DNA of 64,000 nt, taken from an uncultured Saprospiraceae bacterium (GTDB lineage: Bacteria; Bacteroidota; Bacteroidia; Chitinophagales; Saprospiraceae). The stretch spans positions 1 to 64,000 of the forward strand of contig CALGLU010000018.1 in the NCBI GenBank assembly GCA_937959275.1, in the 5' to 3' direction. The translations under genes were made by a program, and so were the position numbers. This document shows positions 1-9,064 of the stretch, one piece after another. Numbering within the stretch: the first letter of the stretch is position 1; each line of letters starts with the position of its first letter. Below the pieces are notes generated by a model. The model was not told the origin of the DNA. It was given only the letters and a program-made list of their open reading frames with translations, and did not search any database.

Positions 1-138
1 GACAATAGAATTTATTCTGAAGGTCGTGTGGCTAGCACCCAAGTGGAGATGAGAGCAGGTGCTGAAGTAAACTTATCATCAGGATTTGAAGTAACCGCGG
101 GCTCAATTTTCCATGCCCACATTGCTCCTTGTAACTAG
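1..138 (+). CDS. 3' end of a surface protein with a coathanger-type C-terminus (partial)
   Basis: An open frame runs from the first base of the window to a TAG at 136-138 (45 residues). Only the C-terminus of the protein is inside the window. It ends in FHAHIAPCN, and the two large lamin-tail proteins at the other end of the window end in FHAFIAPCN with the same preceding pattern (G-x-EV-x-L-x-x-GFEV-x-AG). This is the beta-rich tail that public annotation calls a 3-coathanger stack domain, found at the C-terminus of many Bacteroidota surface proteins. I infer a secreted or surface-attached protein whose functional domains lie before the window. Confidence 0.75.
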   Translation, partial: DNRIYSEGRVASTQVEMRAGAEVNLSSGFEVTAGSIFHAHIAPCN

Positions 139-308
139 TGCTCTGTCAAGATATAACTGACTAGTGCTTTGGCGGTTTTTTGATAGACTCATTTCTCTTT
201 TCCATCTTCTCATCATTATGATAAAGCAGATCAATTACTCCAACTTTACCAACCGTAGAGTACTCTTATACATTCATTATCAAAAGAATATATTTACGTT
301 TAAACGGC
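139..308. other. short intergenic region between convergent genes
   Basis: No convincing gene here. The motif ACTAGTGCT occurs twice, at about 135-143 and 161-169, the second followed by a T-rich run near 176-182. No good hairpin is visible, so I do not call a terminator. Confidence 0.4.
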
Positions 309-1109
309 TTACAAAAATCCATCACCATCTAATAAATCTCCTAAGCCTCCTAATAGACTTCCTTCTCCTCCACCCTTGCCAAAATAGCCTTTTGAATGAG
401 ATAAAATGCGATCTGATAAGCGACTGATCGGTAATGACTGAACCCATACTGAACCAGGCCCAACCAAACTGGCAAAAAACAATCCTTCTCCACCAAACAC
501 GGCATTCTTGATGCCTTTCACAAATTGTATATCATAGTCCACCCCACTGGTAAAGCCAACCAAGCAACCCGTGTCTACACGCAAATGCTCGCCAACTAAA
601 AGCTCTCGCTTCGTGATGTAGCCACCTGCATGCAGAAAGGCAAGACCATCACCTTCTATTTTTTGCATGATAAAGCCTTCGCCTCCAAAAAATCCCCTTC
701 CTAGTTTTTTAGAAAATTCAATACCGACACTGGCGCCCTTTGCTGCACACAAAAAAGAATCTTTCTGACAGATGATCTTATTACCCATTTCACTCAGATC
801 AATTGGGATGATCTTACCAGGAAATGGAGAAGCAAATGAGACCTTAGCCTTGCCTACACCACCATGAGTAAATGCTGTCATAAACAATTTCTCTCCAGTC
901 AGCACTCGTTTTCCAGCACCTAATAATTTGCCAAACATGCCCTGTTCTTGATTCGTACCATCTCCGAAAATGGTATTCATTTCGATGTCTTCATCCATCA
1001 TCATAAAACTGCCAGGTTCTGCGATAACAGATTCATGAGGGTCTAATTCTATTTCTACATATTGTAATTCTTCTCCAAAAATTTGGTAGTCTATTTCGTG
1101 TGCATTCAT
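309..1109 (-). CDS. AIM24 / TIGR00266 family protein
   Basis: The 266-residue protein starts with ATG at 1109. It has the family pattern of an N-terminal YVEIELDPHESVIAEPGSF strand, a glycine-rich middle (GKAKVSFASPFPGKI) and repeated GGEGF/GGEGL segments in the second half, as expected for the AIM24 beta-rich fold (the bacterial TIGR00266 family, related to yeast mitochondrial Aim24). The molecular role of bacterial members is not well established. There is no signal peptide or membrane span, so it is probably cytoplasmic. The tail is unusually glycine-rich (GKGGGEGSLLGGLGDLL). It faces the haloperoxidase gene divergently, with a 232-base gap. Confidence 0.85.
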   Translation of the reverse strand: MNAHEIDYQIFGEELQYVEIELDPHESVIAEPGSFMMMDEDIEMNTIFGDGTNQEQGMFGKLLGAGKRVLTGEKLFMTAFTHGGVGKAKVSFASPFPGKIIPIDLSEMGNKIICQKDSFLCAAKGASVGIEFSKKLGRGFFGGEGFIMQKIEGDGLAFLHAGGYITKRELLVGEHLRVDTGCLVGFTSGVDYDIQFVKGIKNAVFGGEGLFFASLVGPGSVWVQSLPISRLSDRILSHSKGYFGKGGGEGSLLGGLGDLLDGDGFL

Positions 1110-1341
1110 TTTAGTGATTGGTTAATTAGTTTATTAAAAATTGAGTCTACTCCAAATTGGTTTCTTAATTCATCGGTTTACTGTCCATAATGAGAAGCCA
1201 ATTCCACAACAAGTCGTTCAAAACATGTCTTGTTTTCGATTAAACTCATCATACAATCGACAAATATTTTTTATTGGAGGGTAACTATTGCCTTCTTTTT
1301 ATCACTAGTAGATAAATACTCAATTCTAAAATATTTAAAAT

Positions 1342-3417
1342 ATGAATGACAACAGAAGAACAGAAGCCTGGAATAAACGTCAGGCTGCGAATCAACTGGC
1401 CCATGATCGGCCACATCCAAAGCATTATAGTAATGGGGATGAGCAGAAGTTTGTGAATCCTTCCAATAATGAACAAACTCACTTAATGAGTTATACGAAA
1501 GGACTTCCGCATAATTATGATAATGGATTGATTTCAAACCCATCTCACTTTGCAGATTTTGTAAAAGCAATTGATAGTGGAAATCCACGTGACTTTAGAG
1601 ATGTTCCTCTTGGAGTGACAGGGAATAGATTAAATCGAAAATGTGAAAACAAAGAGTTTGAATGGCGTTCATTAAAGGCTATCGTTCCTGATGATGTAAA
1701 TAATCTTATTCCCATTTTTGAAGATCCAGACAATCCTGTTCCCAATGAACAAATAGGTGTTGAGGGTAATCACGTAAATGTCAGAGCTTGGGAAAGTCAA
1801 AGTGCAGGACTTGCATTCGAGCTAGAAGGTCCAGATGCCCAAGCTGTGACAATGCCTCCTGCACCGAAACTTGGCTCAGCTGAATTAACAGCTGAGATAG
1901 CTGAAGTTTATGTTCAGGCTTTACTGAGAGACACACCATTTTCAGCAATGACTCCAGGGGTAATGGGATTAAAGGGTAACAATGATAACCTAGAACAGAT
2001 CTCTATAATTAGTGTATTGAATGGCTTTGAAACAGATCAGGGTAACGTAGAAAAAATAAAAGAATTAGTAGATAAATTAAAAGAACTTGATTGGTTTAAT
2101 GGGGCTGATTTACAATTAAACATAAACGAAGTCAACCGAAGAAATGGACGACAAAACCCTAATGTTCATACCGCATTCAGAGGTATTACAAAAGGAGATG
2201 ACATTGGTCCTTATCTCTCACAATTTCTACTCATTGGAAATACTGGAATTAATGGAAATGACCCAGAACGAAAAGTAAGTGAAGGCAAAATATCATATGG
2301 TGCAATATCAGCAGATCAAAAAGTTAGAGTTGCTTCACCGGGAATAGATTATATGACTAACTGGCATGAGTGGATGGATGTACAAAGAGGAGCAGACTTA
2401 AGAGGAAAAGAAAGCTATATCGATCCTAACTCAGGAGATCCGACTCGAAGATTTATACATACACCACGAGACTTGGCTACATATGTGCATTACGACGCCT
2501 TATACGAGGCATATTTAAATGCATGCCTCATTTTATTAGGGCAAGGCGCTCCACTCGACCCAGGCATTCCATTTCAAGAGCCAGACAACATTGATCACCA
2601 GCAAGGATTTGCACATTTCGGAGGGCCTCACATTTTATCTTTAGTCACTGAAGTAGCTACTAGAGCATTGAAGGCTGTCAGATTTCAGAAATATAATGTG
2701 CATAGGAGATGTAGACCTGAAGTTCTTGCAGCGAGAATTCATAAAGCAGATGCACTCAGTCAAATTGCTCCAGAACTCGCAAAGATTAAAAATACGTTAT
2801 ATGATGGAGATGAAAGTATTCTAAAAATGATTTCAGCTCATAATCAAAATTTTACATCTGCTCCACTATGGATTCACCCCGATGATGGTCCAGCAGAAGC
2901 AGAAACCTTTCTTTTACCCATGGCCTTTTGTGAAGGCTCGCCAATGCATCCTGCTTATGGTGCTGGACATGCCACAGTTGCAGGTGCATGTGTAACTATA
3001 TTAAAAGCATTCTTTGATCATTCAAAATTCTTAACAGTTGTACCAGAAGATAATATTCAGCAAGAAGTTAAGGACATCTTTTTGAGAATAAATCCTAATA
3101 TTGATGTAAACAATATTCCTTCATCAAATCTGGCATATGTGTCTGCATCAGGCGGCAGCAGATTAGATATGGTACCTGTGCTTAATTCAAGAAATGAAAT
3201 CGCCCACCTAACCGTCGAAGGCGAACTAAACAAACTAGCATCCAATATATCAATCGGCAGAAACTGGGCTGGCGTTCACTATTTCACTGACTACTATGAG
3301 TCATTATTAATGGGCGAAAAAATAGCCATCGGCATTTTAGAAGAGCAGAAATTAATGTTCGGAGAAAATTTCTCCATGACTGTGCCTTTGTTTAATGGCG
3401 ACTCGATCCGAATTTGA
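1342..3417 (+). CDS. vanadium-dependent haloperoxidase
   Basis: This enzyme would use vanadate and hydrogen peroxide to oxidise halide to hypohalous acid. The 691-residue protein (ATG at 1342) keeps the vanadate pocket of the algal bromoperoxidase family. K450 and R458 sit in KYNVHRRCRPE (K-x7-R). HPAYGAGHA holds H536 and H543. RNWAGVHYFTDY holds R640 and H646, the His in the place of the vanadium ligand. The spacing between these blocks matches the Corallina enzyme (K398, R406, H478, H485, R545, H551). The position matching Ser483 is Ala541 here. No signal peptide is visible, and the protein is longer than the ~600-residue algal forms. It is a single gene followed by a strong terminator. The halide preference cannot be read from the sequence. 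Confidence 0.9.
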   Translation: MNDNRRTEAWNKRQAANQLAHDRPHPKHYSNGDEQKFVNPSNNEQTHLMSYTKGLPHNYDNGLISNPSHFADFVKAIDSGNPRDFRDVPLGVTGNRLNRKCENKEFEWRSLKAIVPDDVNNLIPIFEDPDNPVPNEQIGVEGNHVNVRAWESQSAGLAFELEGPDAQAVTMPPAPKLGSAELTAEIAEVYVQALLRDTPFSAMTPGVMGLKGNNDNLEQISIISVLNGFETDQGNVEKIKELVDKLKELDWFNGADLQLNINEVNRRNGRQNPNVHTAFRGITKGDDIGPYLSQFLLIGNTGINGNDPERKVSEGKISYGAISADQKVRVASPGIDYMTNWHEWMDVQRGADLRGKESYIDPNSGDPTRRFIHTPRDLATYVHYDALYEAYLNACLILLGQGAPLDPGIPFQEPDNIDHQQGFAHFGGPHILSLVTEVATRALKAVRFQKYNVHRRCRPEVLAARIHKADALSQIAPELAKIKNTLYDGDESILKMISAHNQNFTSAPLWIHPDDGPAEAETFLLPMAFCEGSPMHPAYGAGHATVAGACVTILKAFFDHSKFLTVVPEDNIQQEVKDIFLRINPNIDVNNIPSSNLAYVSASGGSRLDMVPVLNSRNEIAHLTVEGELNKLASNISIGRNWAGVHYFTDYYESLLMGEKIAIGILEEQKLMFGENFSMTVPLFNGDSIRI

Positions 3418-3446
3418 TAGTTATTTTTAACAGAACGTTACTTTCC

Positions 3447-3480
3447 AAGTGTCTCTTTTTGATTAAGGAGACACTTTTTT
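3447..3480 (+). terminator. intrinsic terminator after the haloperoxidase gene
   Basis: AAGTGTCTC at 3447-3455 pairs perfectly with GAGACACTT at 3468-3476, with a 12-base loop and a run of T from 3475. It lies about 30 bases after the haloperoxidase stop codon. Confidence 0.85.
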
Positions 3481-3483
3481 ATT

Positions 3484-4023
3484 AAAAAAATGGTCCCGAC
3501 GGAGAGTCGGGACGCAATTCAATAAACCAATCTCATGAATAAATCATGATATTATAAAAAGACGAAATCCATATTTGCGCACAATTTCTCATGCAGGTTC
3601 TGATTAGCATTCTTCTTATCAGACTGGTTATGTTTTAATTTTATTCTTATCTAATTATCTACTCGTATTTAAAAAAGGAAAAAATGGTCCCGGCGGAGAG
3701 CCGGGACGCAATTCAATAAACCAATCTCATGAATAAATCATGATATTATAAAAAGACGAAATCCATATTTGCGCACAATTTCTCATGCAGGTTCTGATTA
3801 GCACTCTTTCTATCAGATTGGTTATGTTTTAATTTTATTCTTATCTATTTATCTATCTCATATTTAAAAAGGAAAAAAATGGTCCCGACGGAGAGTCGGG
3901 ACGCAATTCAATAAACCAATCTCATGAATAAATCATGATATTATAAAAAGACGAAATCCATATTTACGCACAATTTCTCATGCAGGTTCTGATTAGCATT
4001 CTTTCTATCAGATTGGTTATGTT
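3484..4023. repeat. three tandem copies of a ~194-base structured repeat
   Basis: Units begin near 3484, 3678 and 3873 (anchor TGGTCCCG at 3491, 3685 and 3880, period 194-195). The third copy stops after about 150 bases, where the ftsZ 3' flank begins. Each unit has a hairpin of 8 base pairs with loop GGAGA: GTCCCGAC/GTCGGGAC in copies 1 and 3, but GTCCCGGC/GCCGGGAC in copy 2 (3687-3707), a two-sided change that keeps pairing. Each unit also has AACCAATCT paired at long range with AGATTGGTT (AGACTGGTT in copy 1), and a smaller TCTGAT/ATCAGA hairpin. No reading frame is conserved. This looks like a repeated RNA or DNA structure of unknown function between two convergent genes. Confidence 0.85.
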
Positions 4024-4075
4024 TGGAATAGTCGTAGCAGATCTTCATCTACTACTATCGTTATTGACTATGTTT

Positions 4076-5518
4076 TTAATCTACGTTATCATATAAAAAC
4101 TGATTGCCGCGTGTGAGAGGTTCATCCACATCTTCTGTAATAGACAATCGTGAACGGCTTTGTGTATTTTCTATTTCGACATTATCTAACACCACATTTC
4201 GCCGTTTGTATGCAGGTACTTTTTCGAGTTCTGCAATCGTGTTCGGGTTATCAATCGGCTTGCTACTTTTTTCACGTTGCTGATGTATCCTTGAGTGTTC
4301 AAGTTGCATTTTCTCTCGACTAACTACTGGAGCCTCCTGTTGAATTTCTGTTTCTGTTCTGACTGTAAAGTCATCATAAACTGGTTCAGCAGCAGGCTTG
4401 GTATCCAGTTTAATTTTTGAACCACGCTTAGGTTCTAGATCAACAGTTAAGCCTGATTCGCCTTCATTATAACCAATCACAAAGCCATCAACTTCTCTTA
4501 ATTCTTTATCATCAAGTGAGACAACAATTTTTTCTCCTTTGTTTGTTTCATAGGCATAGTCACTCTCCTGAAATCCAGTTGCGATTAGCGTAATGCTTAA
4601 TTTATCTCCAAGTGATTCGTCTCTGCAATTACCCCAGATCAAATCTGTGCCATGTCCAGCTTCTTGCTGTACGTACTCAGTGATCTCTCCGATCTCATCC
4701 ATCGTCACCTCCTTAGTCCCAGAGCTTATATTTAACAAGATATGCTGAGCACCTCTAATGTCATTGTCTTCTAGCAATGGTGAATTTAAGGCGGCGTGTA
4801 TTGCCTTACGAGCACGGTCATCTCCTTCTGCTGTCGCATTACCCATCATCGCTACACCACTTGCACGCATCACGTGATTCACATCTTCAAAATCAACATT
4901 GATATAGCCTGGCACTGTAATGATTTCAGCAATGCCTTTTGCAGCAGTTGTTAATATTTCATCCGCTTGTGCGAATGCAACTGACAATCCTAGATCACCA
5001 AATGACTCTCTGACTTTATCATTAGATATGACTAGAATCGCATCGACGTGTTTTTTCAATTCTTCTAGACCTTCTAAACCTTGGCGGTGTCGTCTCATCC
5101 CTTCAAACTTAAACGGTAACGTGACAATTCCTACAGTCAATAAATCTTGTTCTTTTGCTGCCTTAGCAATGATCGGAGCTGCACCAGTACCGGTACCACC
5201 GCCCATCCCTGCAGTCACAAATACCATTTTGGTTCCATCATTTAGAAAATCGCGGATTTCTTCAATGGATTCGATACAAGCCTGTTTTCCAATTTCAGGT
5301 TTTGAGCCTGCACCACGACCTTCTGTCAAATGTGGACCTAGCTGTATTTTTGTTAACACTGGATTCGAATCTAAGGCTTGATTATCTGTATTACAAATAA
5401 CAAAATCAACTCCTTGAATCCCTTGCTCAAACATATGAGCAACAGCGTTACCACCGCCGCCACCGACTCCGATGACTTTGATGATTGACTTATCATTTTT
5501 TGGTATATCAAATAACAT
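4076..5518 (-). CDS. ftsZ: cell division GTPase FtsZ
   Basis: This is the tubulin-like GTPase that polymerises into the division ring. The 480-residue protein (ATG at 5518) has the nucleotide-binding start IGVGGGGGNAV (16-26), the tubulin signature GGGTGTG at 106-112, and the T7-loop region around NVDFEDV. After the GTPase core comes a long charged linker. VPAYKRRNV near residue 440 resembles the conserved C-terminal peptide that binds FtsA in other bacteria. About 30 more residues follow that peptide, ending in FLYDNVD. It is the last gene of the dcw operon, 30 bases after ftsA. Confidence 0.98.
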   Translation of the reverse strand: MLFDIPKNDKSIIKVIGVGGGGGNAVAHMFEQGIQGVDFVICNTDNQALDSNPVLTKIQLGPHLTEGRGAGSKPEIGKQACIESIEEIRDFLNDGTKMVFVTAGMGGGTGTGAAPIIAKAAKEQDLLTVGIVTLPFKFEGMRRHRQGLEGLEELKKHVDAILVISNDKVRESFGDLGLSVAFAQADEILTTAAKGIAEIITVPGYINVDFEDVNHVMRASGVAMMGNATAEGDDRARKAIHAALNSPLLEDNDIRGAQHILLNISSGTKEVTMDEIGEITEYVQQEAGHGTDLIWGNCRDESLGDKLSITLIATGFQESDYAYETNKGEKIVVSLDDKELREVDGFVIGYNEGESGLTVDLEPKRGSKIKLDTKPAAEPVYDDFTVRTETEIQQEAPVVSREKMQLEHSRIHQQREKSSKPIDNPNTIAELEKVPAYKRRNVVLDNVEIENTQSRSRLSITEDVDEPLTRGNQFLYDNVD

Positions 5519-5548
5519 AATTGATGAGTTTCGTGATGAGTTTTAAAA

Positions 5549-6871
5549 TTAAAATTCTGAGTCTGGCTGTGCCTCAAAAAATTCTTTCGTATACGTGAAT
5601 AGTTTATCAATTAATTTTCGTCCACCTCTGGTAGTTTCTTCTTCCACATCTTCATTTTCAGTACCATCTTCTTGATTTTCGTAATAATTAATTTGTGCTT
5701 CTAATTCTTTATTATTGATCGAATGGATTAGTAATCCAACGGCAGTAGAATAAATAGGACTAGCCAAAGTACCATTATAACCATGTGCTAGATGCTCCAC
5801 TGGCTCACCGATTCTAGCAGGTAAACCAGTATGATACTCTGCAAGTAAATTGATGTGTTTTAATAGCGAACCACCTCCTGTTAATACAATACCTCCGAAT
5901 AATTTTTTATCATATCCAGATCGCTGTATTTCCCAATAGACATAGTCAAAGATTTCTTCTACTCGAGACTGGATAATCCGAGCTAGATTTTTCTCTGATA
6001 TTTCTTTTGGTTCACGACCACGAAGACCTGGAATCGTTATAATTCGATTATCATAAATTTCATCAGCTAATGCTGAGCCAAATTTAACTTTCAATTTTTC
6101 TGCTTGGTCATGCATCACCGTACAACCTTCTTGAATATCCTTAGTGATGACATTGCCTCCAAAAGGAATCACTGCTGTATGTCTGATGATACCTTCTTTA
6201 AAAATAGTGATATCAGTCGTACCGCCACCAATATCGACTAAGGCGATGCCTGCTTCTTTTTCTTCGTCACTTAAGACTGCCGACGCTGAGGCGATTGGCT
6301 CGAGAGTCATATCCGCGACTTCAAGTCCGACTTTTTCAACACATTTCAAAATGTTGCGCGATGCCGTAATTTGCCCTGTAATGATATGAAAATTAGCTTC
6401 TAGACGAACGCCAGACATACCGATTGGATCGAGGATATCCTGCTCATCGTCCACTGTAAATTCTTGAGGAATCACATGTAGAATTTTATCTCCTGGAGGT
6501 AAAACCAGTTTATACATATCATTGATAAGCTTTTCCACATCGACTTCAGAAATTTCAGTATTCTGATCATTTCTCACGAGCAAACCATGATGGTGTAAGC
6601 TTTTAATATGCTGTCCTGCGATGCCCACATGTACGACCTTAAACTCTCGCTTGCATTGACGCTCTGCATTTTGGATCGCTTCTCGTATTGCTTTGACAGT
6701 TTTATCAATATTAGCAACAACGCCACGTGTCACACCTTCTGACACGACTGTTCCCATGCCAACTACTTCAATCTTATCATACTCATTACGGTATCCTGCT
6801 ATTGCACACACCTTAGTCGTCCCTATGTCTAGGGCAACTACCAGTTTTTGAGATTGATGAATATGTTCCAT
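5549..6871 (-). CDS. ftsA: cell division protein FtsA
   Basis: An actin-like ATPase that anchors FtsZ filaments to the membrane. The 440-residue protein starts at ATG 6871. It has the phosphate-1 motif VVALDIGTTKVCAI at the N-terminus, the SHS2/1C-type region after it, and the phosphate-2 motif LVDIGGGTTDI in the middle, followed by GGIVLTGGGSLL (adenosine motif). The C-terminal tail (KLIDKLFTYTKEFFE) could be the amphipathic membrane-targeting helix. It lies 17 bases after ftsQ and 30 before ftsZ, the usual order. Confidence 0.97.
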   Translation of the reverse strand: MEHIHQSQKLVVALDIGTTKVCAIAGYRNEYDKIEVVGMGTVVSEGVTRGVVANIDKTVKAIREAIQNAERQCKREFKVVHVGIAGQHIKSLHHHGLLVRNDQNTEISEVDVEKLINDMYKLVLPPGDKILHVIPQEFTVDDEQDILDPIGMSGVRLEANFHIITGQITASRNILKCVEKVGLEVADMTLEPIASASAVLSDEEKEAGIALVDIGGGTTDITIFKEGIIRHTAVIPFGGNVITKDIQEGCTVMHDQAEKLKVKFGSALADEIYDNRIITIPGLRGREPKEISEKNLARIIQSRVEEIFDYVYWEIQRSGYDKKLFGGIVLTGGGSLLKHINLLAEYHTGLPARIGEPVEHLAHGYNGTLASPIYSTAVGLLIHSINNKELEAQINYYENQEDGTENEDVEEETTRGGRKLIDKLFTYTKEFFEAQPDSEF

Positions 6872-6888
6872 AGTTTGTATTTAAAATG

Positions 6889-7698
6889 TTATGTATTACT
6901 CTTCTGATCAGGCTTTACAGCGTTAATCTGATTTGTAATTTCAAAATTAAACCGATCATATTTGTCAAAACCTTTGATTCTGACTATCGTTTTATAGGTC
7001 AATTTTATATTTCTTAATTTGACTTTCAATTTATCTGTAGATCCGATAATTAATTCTTGCTTGCCAACTTTAGGAATTAACGTAATCGATCCATCCCGCT
7101 CCACATAGATTTGCTCTACGAGTGCTTGCAAAAAATCATCTTTTGGCAACTCTTGGGCCAAGGACAATACATCATGAAGAGTATGACCTTGCTTTTCTTT
7201 CCAATCAGAATCAAAATCATCAATCGCACCGGATGCTATAGGAACCCGTACAGCAGAATTTTTCACTGTCTTAATCCGCTCGCCATATTTATCCAAATAA
7301 TAATCTTCCCCACTATCAGCCATGACGCGAACAATAGGAGCACGTTGGACAATATTTATGTTTAAAACATTATTGCCATCGACATACACTTCTGCATGTT
7401 CAATCCTAGAATCATTAATGAGTGCAGCTTCGAGTTTTTTCGTTTCGAGTTTAGCAAATTTGACTTCTTGAATCTCTATGCCAAAGAAATTTTCGATATG
7501 CTTTAAAGCGACTTCCTCAGAGATCAGATTTCTAGATCCGTCTAATTTCTCAATATTTAATTCAATTCGATTAATATTACTTTTTAATTGCGCGTTCACA
7601 GAAAACCATACTAAAGCAGCAACACCAACCAAAGCTGATATCCACAAGACTTTCGTCCATAACTCCTCTAATTGTTTTTTCCCTTTTGATTTACGCAT
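6889..7698 (-). CDS. ftsQ: cell division protein FtsQ (DivIB-like)
   Basis: A bitopic divisome protein that links early and late division proteins. The 269-residue protein has a basic cytoplasmic start (MRKSKGKKQ), one membrane span at about residues 18-35 (ISALVGVAALVWFSV), then a periplasmic POTRA-like part (INRIELNIEK, with NLISEEVALKHI) and a beta domain. The sequence is poorly conserved in this family, so the call rests on the topology and on its position between murC and ftsA. Its start overlaps the murC stop by 8 bases. Confidence 0.9.
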   Translation of the reverse strand: MRKSKGKKQLEELWTKVLWISALVGVAALVWFSVNAQLKSNINRIELNIEKLDGSRNLISEEVALKHIENFFGIEIQEVKFAKLETKKLEAALINDSRIEHAEVYVDGNNVLNINIVQRAPIVRVMADSGEDYYLDKYGERIKTVKNSAVRVPIASGAIDDFDSDWKEKQGHTLHDVLSLAQELPKDDFLQALVEQIYVERDGSITLIPKVGKQELIIGSTDKLKVKLRNIKLTYKTIVRIKGFDKYDRFNFEITNQINAVKPDQKSNT

Positions 7699-9064
7699 TA
7701 AAATATTCTTGTTTTATTTCATTTACTTTTTTATCAATATCCCCTGCTCCTAAAACCATAACAACATCTAATTTCTTATTTTCTAAACTTTCGATTAACT
7801 TATCTTTATGAATTAAATATTTTCTATCTATTGTGACTTTATTAAATATTATTTCTGATGTCACGCCCTCTATTGGCAGTTCTCTAGCTGGATAAATTTC
7901 AGTCAATATCAACTCATCTAACTGCGACAACACTTCTCCAAATCCATCTACAAAATCTCTTGTCCTTGTAAACAAATGCGGTTGAAAAATACCAGTCAAA
8001 TGCCGTTCAGGATATAATTCTCTAGCGGCAGAAATGGCCGCTCTCAACTCCTCAGGATGATGCGCATAATCATCAATTAAGACTGCACCGTTTGATTCTG
8101 CTATAATTTCAAATCTCCGTTTGATCCCTTTAAATGATCGCGTGGCTTGAATTAAATCCTCCCAGGTACATCCTAACTGTTTTGCTACTGCAGTTGCCAC
8201 CACTGCATTCGAAACATTATGTCTGCCTGGCAAGGATAATTCAAAGCCAGACTGCACAGTACCTACAGAAAGATCATAACAAAACCTTCCTTCTTTTATG
8301 TCAATATTTTGCGCCTGAACTTCTCCAGACTCTATGCCGTATGTATGAATGGTGATTGACTTTTCGGCTAGTGCTTTATGCCAATCCTCATCTATATTTT
8401 TTACTAATTCTTCTCTCAACCACAATTGCCCTCCGTCCTTAATCTGCAAGCTAAATTCTTTGAATCCCTGCAGGACTGAATCTTTACTTCCATATATATC
8501 TAGGTGGTCAGCATCCATGGCTAAAATCACTGCGATATCAGGAAATAATCTCAAAAAAGATCTATCGTATTCATCTGCTTCTACAACAACCCAATCGGAT
8601 TCTCCATGGAGATAATTAGAATTATAATTTTTCATAATTCCTCCAACAAAGGATGAGATATCAATGCCTGATTCCTTTAATAAATAAGAAACGATAGAGC
8701 ATGTTGTCGTCTTGCCATGTGTACCAGCAATGGCAACCGTCTTTTTTTGTTGACTGATAATGCCTAAAATTTCTGATCGTTTATACAATCGAAATCCATG
8801 ATCACTAAGCCAACTCAATTCCTTATTACTCGCTGGAACAGCAGGCGTATAAATCACTAAGTCAATGGTGTCAGGTATTTGATTTACATCATCTTCATAA
8901 TGAATCGTCATACCTTCGCTGACCAACGTTTTGGTAAGCTGAGTGGCTGTTCTGTCGTATCCACTTATTTGTTTTCCCTCTTTCAAAAAGTATCTTGCTA
9001 GTGCACTCATCCCAATACCACCGATACCTAAAAAGTATATATGTTTTACATCACTAAGATTCAT
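7691..9064 (-). CDS. murC: UDP-N-acetylmuramate--L-alanine ligase
   Basis: This ligase adds L-alanine to UDP-MurNAc, the first step of the peptidoglycan stem peptide. From ATG 9064 it is 457 residues. A GTG two codons upstream is possible but less likely. It has the N-terminal Rossmann glycine motif GIGGIGMSALA, the ATP-binding loop GTHGKTTT (about 114-121), and the Mur-ligase DDYAHHP motif in the third domain. The start overlaps the murG stop by 11 bases, which suggests coupled translation. Confidence 0.97.
   Translation of the reverse strand: MNLSDVKHIYFLGIGGIGMSALARYFLKEGKQISGYDRTATQLTKTLVSEGMTIHYEDDVNQIPDTIDLVIYTPAVPASNKELSWLSDHGFRLYKRSEILGIISQQKKTVAIAGTHGKTTTCSIVSYLLKESGIDISSFVGGIMKNYNSNYLHGESDWVVVEADEYDRSFLRLFPDIAVILAMDADHLDIYGSKDSVLQGFKEFSLQIKDGGQLWLREELVKNIDEDWHKALAEKSITIHTYGIESGEVQAQNIDIKEGRFCYDLSVGTVQSGFELSLPGRHNVSNAVVATAVAKQLGCTWEDLIQATRSFKGIKRRFEIIAESNGAVLIDDYAHHPEELRAAISAARELYPERHLTGIFQPHLFTRTRDFVDGFGEVLSQLDELILTEIYPARELPIEGVTSEIIFNKVTIDRKYLIHKDKLIESLENKKLDVVMVLGAGDIDKKVNEIKQEYFNA

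Noticed and set aside
3484-4023. CRISPR array, integron attC sites or retron RNA
   Set aside because: Repeats are ~194 bases with no spacers, no cas, integrase or reverse transcriptase gene is near, and the units do not carry cassettes.
5371-5610. A 79-codon minus-strand frame across the ftsA-ftsZ junction
   Set aside because: It lies in another frame over the well-identified 3' end of ftsA and 5' end of ftsZ and encodes nothing recognisable.
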